Positions 7,338 through 16,159 are shown, counted from the stretch's first letter. The stretch is 59,886 nucleotides of DNA from Gammaproteobacteria bacterium (GCA_024644945.1 JAHEGU010000016.1:1-59886); one strand, 5' to 3'. Numbers and translations are program-made. Notes: generated by a model from the letters alone, not told the origin.

Positions 7338-10205
7338 ATGAAGTTGATCAGAAAACAAGCCGGTGTCGAGGTTCAAGCCCCCTCGGGAATCGGACAGTCC
7401 ATTAATCGAAGAACCTTCCTCAAGCGCTCTGGTCTGGCGATGGGAACCGGTGCCGCGGCTACGATGTTGGCCCCGGGTAGAGTAAAGAAGGCCCATGCGG
7501 CCAGTGATGATGCCGGTGGTGATATCACTATCAAACGCAGCGTCTGCACCCATTGTTCGGTCGGATGCGGGGTGCGCGCAGAAGTGCAGAATGGTATCTG
7601 GACCGGGCAGGAGCCTGATTTTGATTCCCCACTCAATCTTGGGGCGCATTGTGCTAAAGGCGCTTCAGTTCGAGAACATGGTCACGGTGAACGTCGACTC
7701 AAATCACCGATGAAGCTGGTTGGCGGTAAGTGGAAGAAGATGACCTGGGATGATGCACTCAACGAGATCGGTGATGGCATGCTGAAGATTCGTGAAGAGT
7801 CGGGCCCGGATTCAGTCTACTGGTTGGGATCCGCTAAGCACAACAATGAGCAGTCCTACTTCTTCCGTAAATTTGCCGCGCTTTGGGGCACCAATAATGT
7901 CGACCACCAGGCCCGTATCTGCCATTCCACTACGGTTGCCGGTGTGGCGAACACATGGGGTTACGGCGCCATGACCAATTCCTATAACGACATGCATAAC
8001 AGTAAATGCATGTTGTTTATCGGATCGAATCCTGCGGAAGCCCACCCGGTCTCCTTGCAGCATATTTTCCGTGCCAAGGAAAATGGTTCCAAGATGCTGG
8101 TTATCGACCCTCGCTATACGCGAACAGCAGCGCACGCAGACCATTTCGTGCAGATTCGCCCCGGCAGCGACGTCGGCATCATCTGGGGTATGCTCTGGCA
8201 TATCTTTGAAAACGGCTGGGAGGACAAGGAGTATATCCGTCAGCGAGTTTACGGCATGGACGAGATCCGCGCCGAAGTGGCCAACTGGACACCGGAAGAA
8301 ACCGAACGGGTTACCGGAGCACCCGAGGACGTAGTAAGAACTGCGGCCGAGATGATGGCCAAGAACAGTCCTGCTACCTTTGTATGGTGCATGGGCGGTA
8401 CTCAGCACACGATCGGCAATAACAATACCCGCGCTTACTGTGCGTTTCAGCTGGCACTTGGAAATATCGGTAAAGAAGGCGGCGGCGCCAATATCTTCCG
8501 CGGTCATGACAACGTTCAGGGCGCCACGGACTTTTGTGTGCTTTCACACTCGTTGCCCGGCTACTATGGCCTGAGTGCGGGCGCCTGGAAGCACTGGTCT
8601 GCTGTCTGGGACCTTGATCCAGAGTGGGTCAAAGCGCGCTTCAGTTCGGAGGAAGTTGAAGGCGACAAGGGCAAGCCGGTGCATCCACAGAACTACCGCG
8701 GTATCCCGGTATCACGCTGGGTAGATGGTGTCCTTGAAGAGAATATTGGTCAGAAAGACAATATTCGATGCATGGTTTACAACGGTCATGCGGTGAACAG
8801 CCAGACCAGGGGTCTGGAGATGAAGAAGGCAATGGATAAGCTGGATATGATGGTGATCATCGATCCTTTTCCGACACATGCCGCGGTTATGAATGACCGG
8901 ACCGATGGCGTTTATCTTTTACCGGCCACGACACAGTTCGAAACCTATGGTTCTGTAACCGCATCCAATCGCTCGTTGCAGTGGCGGGAAAAAGTGATCG
9001 AGCCGCTCTACGACTCATTGCCAGACCACACCATCATGTACAAGTTCGCCAAAAAACTTGGGTTTGCTGACGAACTAACGAAAAATATTGCGGTGAACGA
9101 TGATGAGCCGTTAATCGAAGATATTACACGGGAATTCAACAAGGGAATGTGGACCATTGGCTATACTGGACAAAGCCCGGAGCGACTCAAAAAGCACCTG
9201 GAAAACAAACATACTTTCAACACCACCACGTTGAAAGCTGAAGGTGGTCCATGTGATGGCGAATTCTATGGTATGCCCTGGCCGTGCTGGGGTACTCCTG
9301 AAATGGGACACCCAGGCACACCGATTCTGTATGACCCAAGTAAGCCGGTAGCTGAAGGTGGCCTTAACTTCCGCGCTCGTTTTGGTGTCGAACATGAGGG
9401 TAACAATATACTGGCCGAAGATTCCTGGCCGGTAGGTAATGAAATTCAGGACGGCCACCCTGAATTCACTGCTGATCTGCTGAAAACCCTTGGCTGGTGG
9501 GATGATCTTACCGCCGAGGAGAAGCAAGCGGCCGAGGGCAAAAACTGGAAGACCGACAGGTCCGGCGGTATCCAACGGGTAGCGATCAATCATGGTTGTG
9601 CGCCGTTTGGAAACGCCAAAGCGCGGGCCATAGTCTGGACCTTCCCGGACCGGGTGCCGATTCATCGCGAGCCGCTCTATGCATCAGACCGTGAACTGGT
9701 TGCTAAGTACCCGACCTACGAGGACCGCAAGCGATTCTATCGCCTGCCGACTCGATACGCGTCGATTCAATCTCAGGACTTCTCCAAAGACTTCCCGATT
9801 ATCCACACCAGCGGACGACTTGTGGAATACGAAGGGGGTGGTGAAGAAAGCAGATCCAATCCATGGTTAGCTGAATTGCAGCAGGATATGTTTGTCGAGA
9901 TCAACCCCAAGGATGCTAATGACAACGGTGTCAAAGATGGGCAGATGGTCTGGGTAGAAAGTCCAGAGGGTTCCAAGATCAAGGTCAAGGCCATGGTCAC
10001 CAGGCGGGTAGCACCCGGGGTTGTGTTTACCCCCTTCCACTTTGGTGGGCACTTCGAAGGTGAAGATCTTTTGGATAAATATCCCGAAGGAACTGCACCA
10101 TATGTCCGGGGGGAAGCGGCGAATACCGCGTTTACCTATGGATATGATTCAGTCACCCAGATGCAGGAGACCAAAGTGTCTCTGTGCCGCATCTCAGTCG
10201 CTTAA
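7338..10205 (+). CDS. fdhA: Formate dehydrogenase catalytic subunit FdhA (Cys form)
   Basis: A 955-residue molybdopterin oxidoreductase that oxidises formate to CO2, exported to the periplasm by TAT. The signal NRRTFLKRSG sits at 23-32. A [4Fe-4S] site follows with C70, C73, C77 and C105. The bis-MGD ligand is Cys195 in ARICHSTTV, followed by His196; E. coli FdnG has selenocysteine there, and the codon here is TGC, so no Sec machinery is needed. The DHQARICH and GAMTNSYND motifs are those of FDH-N-like enzymes. SD AGGAG before ATG 7338. Mo versus W cannot be read from sequence. Confidence 0.96.
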   Translation: MKLIRKQAGVEVQAPSGIGQSINRRTFLKRSGLAMGTGAAATMLAPGRVKKAHAASDDAGGDITIKRSVCTHCSVGCGVRAEVQNGIWTGQEPDFDSPLNLGAHCAKGASVREHGHGERRLKSPMKLVGGKWKKMTWDDALNEIGDGMLKIREESGPDSVYWLGSAKHNNEQSYFFRKFAALWGTNNVDHQARICHSTTVAGVANTWGYGAMTNSYNDMHNSKCMLFIGSNPAEAHPVSLQHIFRAKENGSKMLVIDPRYTRTAAHADHFVQIRPGSDVGIIWGMLWHIFENGWEDKEYIRQRVYGMDEIRAEVANWTPEETERVTGAPEDVVRTAAEMMAKNSPATFVWCMGGTQHTIGNNNTRAYCAFQLALGNIGKEGGGANIFRGHDNVQGATDFCVLSHSLPGYYGLSAGAWKHWSAVWDLDPEWVKARFSSEEVEGDKGKPVHPQNYRGIPVSRWVDGVLEENIGQKDNIRCMVYNGHAVNSQTRGLEMKKAMDKLDMMVIIDPFPTHAAVMNDRTDGVYLLPATTQFETYGSVTASNRSLQWREKVIEPLYDSLPDHTIMYKFAKKLGFADELTKNIAVNDDEPLIEDITREFNKGMWTIGYTGQSPERLKKHLENKHTFNTTTLKAEGGPCDGEFYGMPWPCWGTPEMGHPGTPILYDPSKPVAEGGLNFRARFGVEHEGNNILAEDSWPVGNEIQDGHPEFTADLLKTLGWWDDLTAEEKQAAEGKNWKTDRSGGIQRVAINHGCAPFGNAKARAIVWTFPDRVPIHREPLYASDRELVAKYPTYEDRKRFYRLPTRYASIQSQDFSKDFPIIHTSGRLVEYEGGGEESRSNPWLAELQQDMFVEINPKDANDNGVKDGQMVWVESPEGSKIKVKAMVTRRVAPGVVFTPFHFGGHFEGEDLLDKYPEGTAPYVRGEAANTAFTYGYDSVTQMQETKVSLCRISVA

Positions 10206-10222
10206 GCCGGAGGAAAGAAATC

Positions 10223-10807
10223 ATGGCAAGAATGAAATTTCTGTGTGACGCAGAACGATGCATCGAATGTAATGGTTGCGTAACTGCATGTAAAAATGAG
10301 CATGAAGTGCCCTGGGGAGTAAATCGTCGGCGAGTCATCACTCTGGGTGATGGTGAAGCGGGTGAAAAATCTATCTCAGTAGCCTGTATGCACTGCACTG
10401 ATGCCCCATGCGCTGCAGTTTGTCCCGTAGACTGTTTTTACACCACTGACGATGGCGTGGTTCTACACGATAAAGATCTGTGCATCGGGTGCGGTTACTG
10501 TTTCTACTCCTGCCCGTTTGGCGCGCCTCAGTATCCTCAGGAGGAAGCGTTCGGCGTGCGCGGAAAGATGGATAAGTGCACATTCTGTGCGGGTGGGCCT
10601 GCTGACGACAATTCACCGGTTGAGAAAGAGAAATACGGTCGAAACCGTCTAGCTGAAGGTAAGCTTCCATTGTGTGCCGAGATGTGTTCCACCAAGGCGT
10701 TGATTGCCGGTGATGGTGATATGGTGGCGGATATTTACCGAGAGCGTATTTTAAAGCGCGGCGGCAGACCACAAACCTGGGGCTGGGAGACTGCTTACGG
10801 AAGTTAA
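10223..10807 (+). CDS. fdhB: Formate dehydrogenase iron-sulfur subunit FdhB
   Basis: A 194-residue electron-transfer subunit with four [4Fe-4S] motifs: CIECNGCVTACKNEH, CMHCTDAPCAAVCP, CIGCGYCFYSCPFG and a final KCTFC with LCAEMC pair. The start at 10223 follows AGGAGGAAAG and lies 17 bases after the fdhA stop. Unlike E. coli FdnH it has no C-terminal membrane anchor, so it probably docks on the cytochrome b subunit from the periplasm, carried by the FdhA TAT signal. The order fdhA-fdhB-fdhC supports a three-subunit respiratory complex. Confidence 0.94.
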   Translation: MARMKFLCDAERCIECNGCVTACKNEHEVPWGVNRRRVITLGDGEAGEKSISVACMHCTDAPCAAVCPVDCFYTTDDGVVLHDKDLCIGCGYCFYSCPFGAPQYPQEEAFGVRGKMDKCTFCAGGPADDNSPVEKEKYGRNRLAEGKLPLCAEMCSTKALIAGDGDMVADIYRERILKRGGRPQTWGWETAYGS

Positions 10808-10811
10808 GAAT

Positions 10812-10842
10812 ATCGAGGGAGGTCCAAGTGACCTCCTTCGAT
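10812..10842. promoter_or_regulatory. 13-bp stem-loop between fdhB and the lipoprotein gene
   Basis: ATCGAGGGAGGTC (10812-10824) pairs with GACCTCCTTCGAT (10830-10842) around a CAAGT loop, with one G-U pair. No T tract follows, so it is unlikely to be an efficient intrinsic terminator. It starts five bases after the fdhB stop and could stabilise the fdhAB message or lower expression of the downstream genes. Confidence 0.6.
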
Positions 10843-10917
10843 TCTTGTGCGACCGATGCATGTTTTCTCAAAGGTTATCCAGTTTTCAACATTTCAACTA
10901 CTATCTGCTGAATCGAT

Positions 10918-11097
10918 ATGATTAAAAATACAGTAGTTTCAGCCTTTCTGCTCTGCACCTGTTTTTTATTGGCGGGATGTTGGGAATCCGATGAGGTTAC
11001 TTTTCATGAGCCGGGTAAGTATTTTGGTGCGCCGGATAACCTGAAAACAGACTCTGCAGCGTTGCAGGAACGCTTTTCCCATCAGCAGGACCGCTAG
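10918..11097 (+). CDS. 59-aa lipoprotein in the formate dehydrogenase operon
   Basis: Short frame read directly from the sequence: ATG at 10918, TAG at 11095-11097. The product begins MIKNTVVSAFLLCTCFLL and has a lipobox LAGC, giving a predicted mature lipoprotein of about 39 residues. The mature part contains ESDEVTFHEPGKYFGAPDNL and no further Cys. It lies between fdhB and fdhC on the same strand, 39 bases before the fdhC start. I do not know a named family; position suggests a small accessory of the formate dehydrogenase complex. Confidence 0.7.
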   Translation: MIKNTVVSAFLLCTCFLLAGCWESDEVTFHEPGKYFGAPDNLKTDSAALQERFSHQQDR

Positions 11098-11136
11098 GTG
11101 AAAATACACAAAGCCATCGTTCAGGCAGGAGAAAAA

Positions 11137-12222
11137 ATGAAAGACACCACAACGAGCAATACTCCCCGAGCACTGTCCAAGCGTCGCAGAATGAAGGCGA
11201 TGGCCTGGTCGTTCCTGTTTATCGTCCTGAGCGCCATGATATTGCCGACTGCGTCGTATTTGGTCAGCGGAGAACCGGCACATGCTCAAGTTACCAACGA
11301 TCAGAACCAGCGTGCTAATTTCTGGCGTGCTGTGCGCGAAGGTGCACCGGGGTACAGCTCGGTGAGTGGACCGGAAGCCGGAGTATTTATCAATAATGGC
11401 GGCCAGAACTGGCGTCAATTCCGCAACGGTATAATTGCGAACTATGGTGGTTGGGCGATCGTTATAGGCCTGGGTGTAATCGCGCTTTTCTTTCTGGTGC
11501 GTGGACGTATAAAAATTGATGAAGAAGCGTCCGGAATGTCAGTCCCTCGCTGGAAGACCTGGGAGAGGGTGATGCACTGGTACACCGCGATCCTGTTCGT
11601 ACTGTTGACGATAAGCGGCCTGAGCATGTTGTTTGGGAGAGCCGTTTTAATCCCTCTTCTAGGAGCAAAGGGCTTTTCTGCCTGGGCCAATTTATCAATC
11701 AATGTGCACAACTATATCGGGCCATTTTTTGCCATCGGTGTATTTGCGATGCTGTTGTTCTGGGTCAAGCACAACATTCCCACCGGCACCGACATGGCAT
11801 GGTTTGCTAAAGGTGGTGGTATTTTTAGCAAGGCCCACCCAAGCGCGGGCAAGGCGAATGGTGGCGAAAAAGTATGGTTCTGGATCGTGATCTTTGTCGG
11901 TTTAGTCGCGGTTTGTGGCAGCGGTCTTGTGCTGATCGGCTGGATGGCTCAATTAGGTTTTGTGGATTCGACCCGCGGAACCATGCAACTGGCGCATCAG
12001 GTTCACGCTATTGCCTCAATCGCATGGATCATCGTGTTTTTCGGTCACGCATATATTGGTACCCTGGGTACCGAAGGCGCCCTGGAGGGTATGACCACGG
12101 GCCGGGTCAGCGTAGAGTGGGCAAAGCAGCATCATGATTTATGGTACGAAGAGGTGAAGGATCAGGCTGGCATTGCCGAGGATACGACAAGCGCCCCCGC
12201 ACCCTCCACAGCGGCAAGCTGA
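11137..12222 (+). CDS. fdhC: Formate dehydrogenase cytochrome b subunit FdhC
   Basis: A 361-residue membrane subunit that carries two b haems and passes electrons from FdhB to quinone. After an N-terminal hydrophobic segment and a periplasmic part with NGGQNWRQFRNG, four membrane spans follow: WERVMHWYTAILFVLL, HNYIGPFFAIG, KVWFWIVIFVGLVAV and VHAIASIAWIIVFFGHAYIG, with the histidines expected for haem ligation. I chose the ATG at 11137 behind AGGAG over the GTG at 11098, which directly abuts the lipoprotein stop. The C-terminus HHDLWYEEV is typical. A terminator follows 18 bases later. Confidence 0.93.
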   Translation: MKDTTTSNTPRALSKRRRMKAMAWSFLFIVLSAMILPTASYLVSGEPAHAQVTNDQNQRANFWRAVREGAPGYSSVSGPEAGVFINNGGQNWRQFRNGIIANYGGWAIVIGLGVIALFFLVRGRIKIDEEASGMSVPRWKTWERVMHWYTAILFVLLTISGLSMLFGRAVLIPLLGAKGFSAWANLSINVHNYIGPFFAIGVFAMLLFWVKHNIPTGTDMAWFAKGGGIFSKAHPSAGKANGGEKVWFWIVIFVGLVAVCGSGLVLIGWMAQLGFVDSTRGTMQLAHQVHAIASIAWIIVFFGHAYIGTLGTEGALEGMTTGRVSVEWAKQHHDLWYEEVKDQAGIAEDTTSAPAPSTAAS

Positions 12223-12240
12223 CACCCACGACAATACGAT

Positions 12241-12271
12241 AAAAGCCCCTGCCTGGCAGGGGCTTTTTTTT
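12241..12271 (+). terminator. Intrinsic terminator of the formate dehydrogenase operon
   Basis: AAAAGCCCCTG (12241-12251) pairs perfectly with CAGGGGCTTTT (12257-12267) around CCTGG, and the T run continues to 12271. A GC-rich stem with a T tract right after fdhC is a textbook rho-independent terminator. Confidence 0.92.
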
Positions 12272-12528
12272 ACACCCAGTGTAAAATCGATCCTGGACAT
12301 TGCCCATTTTCTTTGACTTACCGGCTCCCGATATTTTCCTGTTAAGTTTAAAACATTAGTCGCAACTGCAATTAGAAAGTGGATCGATTCCCCTCGACGA
12401 TTATAAAAAGTATGCGCGCCAGTGGCGCCATGACTACCTGTGTGCCCTTAGAGTTCGATAAAAACACATGGGAGTCAGCGGTTTTCTTTGAGCTCGGTGG
12501 AAAGGAATGTAAAGAAGACAGACGTATA

Positions 12529-12933
12529 ATGCAGGAATCTAAAACTGTATTTCCGGTTTCGCTGGAAGCAGATTTGATCGAGTGTCAAACTGCGGCAGTG
12601 GTGATGCTAAGGTTTGAGATTATGACGCGACCGGATAATCCGCTGGCGGGAGAAGTGCTGATCGTGCCCGGTATCGGGAATATTCAGTTTGAAACTGTAC
12701 AGAACCTGACACGCCAGCAGACGCTCAAGTTTTATTTCAGCGATCGCGCATACAGTGTGATTTATTCCCAACAAATATTATTGCAGGATCAGGAAAGGGA
12801 AGGGTATAAAGGCATACTTGATGACGCGGTCAGCCATGATGCTATGGTTCGCCTTACCGGTCGATATGATGCTATTGAAGCTTTAAAGGAAGTGACAAGC
12901 CACTATGCAACGCATGTTTCCCAGACTAAATAG
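12529..12933 (+). CDS. Unrecognised 134-aa protein
   Basis: The frame is open from a GTG at 12379 (184 residues), but the first 50 residues look unlike protein and I prefer the ATG at 12529. The product is soluble, mixed alpha/beta by appearance, with no Cys-rich or signal features; it contains LAGEVLIVPGIGNIQFE and KFYFSDRAYSVIYSQQILL. Its end overlaps the start of the ankyrin gene by 29 bases, so the two are probably co-translated. About 300 bases between the terminator and 12529 hold no other feature. I do not recognise the family. Confidence 0.5.
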   Translation: MQESKTVFPVSLEADLIECQTAAVVMLRFEIMTRPDNPLAGEVLIVPGIGNIQFETVQNLTRQQTLKFYFSDRAYSVIYSQQILLQDQEREGYKGILDDAVSHDAMVRLTGRYDAIEALKEVTSHYATHVSQTK

Positions 12934-13675
12934 AATTTTTTCAGCTTGTGTATTCATATTCAGTGTTGCACTGCCTGCGACACTGATAGCAAATGATGCT
13001 GATTTTCAATCAGCTATCAGGGAAGGGGATGTGGAAGCGATTAAGAGGCTGAGTGGTGGTGTTGATAATATCAACCTGCCCGACGCTACCGGAAAAACCG
13101 CATTGATGGTGGCCGCGAAATCCGGCCGCAGTTCGCTGGTTAAAAGCCTGCTCGATCTCGGTGCGGACCCCCATTCAAGCAATCGAAATGGCGGTACTCC
13201 TGTGATGTTCGCGGCAATCAATGGTGATACCGACAGTATCCAACTGCTTCTTGATCTTGATGTTGACATCAATCTACGTGGCAGCAATGGCTGGGGAGCA
13301 CTGATGATTGCTGCCGCCAAGGGACACCTGGAGGCGACACGCATGCTGGTGAATGCAGGCGCCGAATTGAATACCAGAGATGTCTATCTTTGGACTCCGC
13401 TTCATCGAGCTGCCTATGAAAATCGGGTTGAGGTGGCAGAGTTTTTACTTAATGCTGGCGGTGCAGAAATCAACGCCCTCGATGATCAGGGGGCGACACC
13501 GTTACACCATGCGGCGGCACAGGGGCATTCTGAACTTGTCGTGGTTCTGCTGGAGCACGGGGCTCGAGCACGTCAACCCGATTCCGCGGGCCGCACTCCG
13601 GAACACTATGCCGAAGAGCGCGGACATTTGAATCTGGCTCAAATGCTAAGAGAGGCCAAGGGGAGTCTGAATTAG
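12905..13675 (+). CDS. Exported ankyrin-repeat protein
   Basis: A 256-residue protein with a Sec signal peptide (MQRMFPRLNRIFSACVFIFS, cleavage near LIAND) and at least five ankyrin repeats, seen as GKTALMVAAKSGRSSLVKSL, GGTPVMFAAINGDTDSIQLL, GWGALMIAAAKGHLEATRML, WTPLHRAAYENRVEVAEFLL and GATPLHHAAAQGHSELVVVL. A periplasmic protein-binding scaffold is likely; the partner is unknown. It overlaps the preceding unknown gene and is 15 bases before the ligase-like gene. Confidence 0.88.
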   Translation: MQRMFPRLNRIFSACVFIFSVALPATLIANDADFQSAIREGDVEAIKRLSGGVDNINLPDATGKTALMVAAKSGRSSLVKSLLDLGADPHSSNRNGGTPVMFAAINGDTDSIQLLLDLDVDINLRGSNGWGALMIAAAKGHLEATRMLVNAGAELNTRDVYLWTPLHRAAYENRVEVAEFLLNAGGAEINALDDQGATPLHHAAAQGHSELVVVLLEHGARARQPDSAGRTPEHYAEERGHLNLAQMLREAKGSLN

Positions 13676-13690
13676 ACTTCCTGTTTAATA

Positions 13691-14449
13691 ATGTCGGTTG
13701 ATCACTTGCCCCAGCTTCCGGCGGCCTATGAGTTAATATCCGTTGGAGAGGTGGAGAGTTTGCGGGAAGTAGTTGCAGAACTAGCACAAAAAGGGGCAGC
13801 TGAAGGAACGATCATATTGGCAGAAAACCAGACCAGAGCTTTAGGCTGCTCGGGTAAGCCTTGGCAGGGATTCAAAGGAAACCTGCATGCATCAATTATC
13901 CTGCAACCAGATTTTGATCCGGCGCTCGATTACGAAATGCTATTCGTTAGCATCACCAGTCTTGGCAATGCTATTGCGGCCCATGTATCACCGCTGACAG
14001 CGCTTGCTTACAGCTGGCCGAATGATATTAATATTGCTGGTAACAAAGTGGCCAGTATCTGGCTGGATCGAGGCAATATTGAATCCGCTCGTTGGTTGGC
14101 GATAACCTGCTCGGTCAACATTCAGAGAGGGCCGGGTGGTTTTACGCTCCCCGCGATAAGTATTCTTGAGGCTGAAGGTTCCACCGATCTGACGGCCAAC
14201 ACACTTTTAGAGGCCTGGTCGCGCCAATTTGTGAGAATGATCAATCTTTGGTCAGATAAGGGTTTTGATCATATATTCTCGTTATGGCAAGTGCGATCTG
14301 AAATTGTCGGTAAACAAATGAAGCTGCAGCTTGATGACGCCAGGATAGAGGGTGTAGCTAAGGAAGTGACCAGTAACGGAGATATTGTTGTCATACTGTC
14401 AAATGGTGACCAAACAACGGTCTCAAGTCGAGCCTATATGAATTGGTAG
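13691..14449 (+). CDS. Biotin/lipoate protein ligase-like protein with eroded motifs
   Basis: A 252-residue protein with the fold pattern of biotin-protein ligase: EGTIILAENQTRALGCSG, GNLHASIILQP, SWPNDINIAGNKVAS and a C-terminal SH3-like part (KLQLDDARIEGVAKEVTSNG). In true BirA proteins the first block reads GRGRxGRxW and the second KWPND; here the arginine/glycine loop is TRALGCSG and the first lysine is Ser (S108), though K118 in GNKVAS is kept. No DNA-binding domain. It lies between the ankyrin and Rieske-like genes and may serve the formate dehydrogenase system rather than biotinylation. Function unsure. Confidence 0.65.
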   Translation: MSVDHLPQLPAAYELISVGEVESLREVVAELAQKGAAEGTIILAENQTRALGCSGKPWQGFKGNLHASIILQPDFDPALDYEMLFVSITSLGNAIAAHVSPLTALAYSWPNDINIAGNKVASIWLDRGNIESARWLAITCSVNIQRGPGGFTLPAISILEAEGSTDLTANTLLEAWSRQFVRMINLWSDKGFDHIFSLWQVRSEIVGKQMKLQLDDARIEGVAKEVTSNGDIVVILSNGDQTTVSSRAYMNW

Positions 14450-14456
14450 AGGATTT

Positions 14457-15218
14457 ATGAACGACGCAATTTCAAGAACAGAAAAATACCAAAAGACTCG
14501 ACGGGCTTTTGTTAAGACCTGTTTGGCTACCGCTACCATGGTAGCGGCAAATCCGACCAGGCTCGCACTGGCTGAACCGGTTAGACGCTATAGTCGTGCT
14601 TTACTCAAAGATGAAAAAGGGAATCCGTTAAGCAGCAAGTTTATGGTTGAGAATGAAGCATTCGTATTTCATTACCCGTATGTTACGACCCCGTGTTTCC
14701 TGCTCAATCTCGGGTATGCTCTGGAACCTGGGCAGGTTTTGGAAACGAGCGCTGACGGCATGTATACCTGGCAGGGTGGTGCTGGTCCGGCTAAATCGAT
14801 TGTGGCGTTCTCTGCAATTTGTGCGCATAAGCTGAGTTACCCTACCAGGACACTCAGCTTCTTAAACTATCGGCCTGAGAAGATAAGGTTTGTCGGGTCG
14901 GATGAGCTAGAGGAAGAGCGCAGTCAACTTATTTATTGTTGTTCTGAACGCAGTGCCTATGATCCGGCGCGTGGAGCGGAGGTGATTGGAGGGCCCGCAA
15001 ATCAACCTCTGGCTGCCGTGGAGCTAGAATATGACATGGAAAAGGATCAATACTACGCCTTAGGCACACGTGGCGGTGAACTTTACGACCTTTTCTTTGA
15101 AAAATTCGGTTTTAGGCTTGCTCTGGATCACAAGATAGATGATGTGAAAGCCAGGGTTGAAGGTCAGACTACTGTATATCCGCATTCGACATATTCTAAA
15201 CACTCCGTGTCCTGCTGA
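14457..15218 (+). CDS. TAT-exported Rieske-like protein with altered ligands
   Basis: A 253-residue protein with a twin-arginine leader (KTRRAFVKTCLATATMV) and a Rieske-type domain at about 112-190. Box I reads SAICAHKLSYP (C122, H124), like C-x-H of Rieske proteins. Box II reads IYCCSERSAYDPARGAEVIGG, which aligns with CPCHGSRFDPATG; the second ligand histidine falls on Glu164 and the disulfide cysteine on Ser163. The C-terminus adds more cysteine only at the final residue. The cluster, if any, must be bound differently. It overlaps the EamA gene by one base (TGATG). Confidence 0.7.
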   Translation: MNDAISRTEKYQKTRRAFVKTCLATATMVAANPTRLALAEPVRRYSRALLKDEKGNPLSSKFMVENEAFVFHYPYVTTPCFLLNLGYALEPGQVLETSADGMYTWQGGAGPAKSIVAFSAICAHKLSYPTRTLSFLNYRPEKIRFVGSDELEEERSQLIYCCSERSAYDPARGAEVIGGPANQPLAAVELEYDMEKDQYYALGTRGGELYDLFFEKFGFRLALDHKIDDVKARVEGQTTVYPHSTYSKHSVSC

Positions 15219-16105
15219 TGCCATATGAATTTGCCGCACTAGCCGCGGCATTTTCCTGGGTATTTGCCGCGCTGCTGGCGGCTGATCCTTCAAGAGAAAT
15301 TGGTGGTATGGCATTCAACCGACTGCGAGTTTCCGCAGGCTTTGGAATGTTGCTCCTGATTACTCTTGTCAGCGGCAAATTGCTTCTAATTCCAATTAAT
15401 TGGTATCCGATACTGGTTGCCTCAGGGCTCATGGGACTGGCAATCGGGGATACGGCGCTGTTTGCGGCGTTCAAGCGCCTCGGCCCCAGACGTGCGCAAA
15501 TTCTGTATGCGTGTAATGCACCGATCGCGGTCATACTGGGGATGGTGTTTCTTGATGAATCTCCAAACCCTGGTCAGATTGCTGGAATCGTCGCGGTATT
15601 CAGCGGTGTGGTGATTGCGATTATCTGGGGCAAACGTGCGTCTCAGTTACATCGCTGGGAGCAGGTTCAGGGTGTAGTGTGGGTGGGCGTAGGCCTTGGA
15701 TTATTGTCAGGACTGGGCCAGGCACTCGGATCCCTGATAGTAAAACCAGCGCTTGATGCAGGCGTGGATCCGATGGCAGCGTCCACCGTAAGGATAGGCG
15801 CCGCGGCAACGCTGTTGGTTGGAATGCGGCTCGTAGGCTTCGCCGAGCCTGCTTCAACTGCGATCAATTTACGACATGTTTTTTATGCCAGCATGAACGC
15901 ACTAGTTGCGATTGTGATTGGCGTGTCACTGTTGCTCTGGGCGTTTGCCAAAGGTGACATAGGCATTGCATCGATCCTGTCCTCGACTACTCCAGTTTTG
16001 ATTTTGCCATGGCTGTGGTATCAGACAAAAGAACGCCCCGCAGCAGGGGCATGGCTTGGGGCGCTGGTAGCGGTACTCGGTACTACGGCGATAATTCGAT
16101 TCTGA
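15218..16105 (+). CDS. EamA/DMT-family transporter
   Basis: A 295-residue inner-membrane protein with about ten hydrophobic segments in two EamA halves (for example GMLLLITLVSGKLLLIPINW and ALVAIVIGVSLLLWAFAKGD). The N-terminal half contains GDTALFAAFKRLGPRRAQIL, a pattern of drug/metabolite transporters. Its ATG overlaps the stop of the Rieske-like gene, so it is probably translated with it. Substrate cannot be inferred. Confidence 0.85.
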   Translation: MPYEFAALAAAFSWVFAALLAADPSREIGGMAFNRLRVSAGFGMLLLITLVSGKLLLIPINWYPILVASGLMGLAIGDTALFAAFKRLGPRRAQILYACNAPIAVILGMVFLDESPNPGQIAGIVAVFSGVVIAIIWGKRASQLHRWEQVQGVVWVGVGLGLLSGLGQALGSLIVKPALDAGVDPMAASTVRIGAAATLLVGMRLVGFAEPASTAINLRHVFYASMNALVAIVIGVSLLLWAFAKGDIGIASILSSTTPVLILPWLWYQTKERPAAGAWLGALVAVLGTTAIIRF

Positions 16106-16159
16106 GTTCACTGCGAACAGAGACAGTGACTCAATCAATTCAGTAGAGTTAGTCGAATG

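Noticed and set aside
7812..8507. 231-residue minus-strand open frame inside fdhA
   Set aside because: Antisense to a strongly supported molybdoenzyme gene and without protein-like sequence.
7338..10205. Selenocysteine formate dehydrogenase
   Set aside because: The active-site codon is TGC (Cys195), with no in-frame TGA in the gene.
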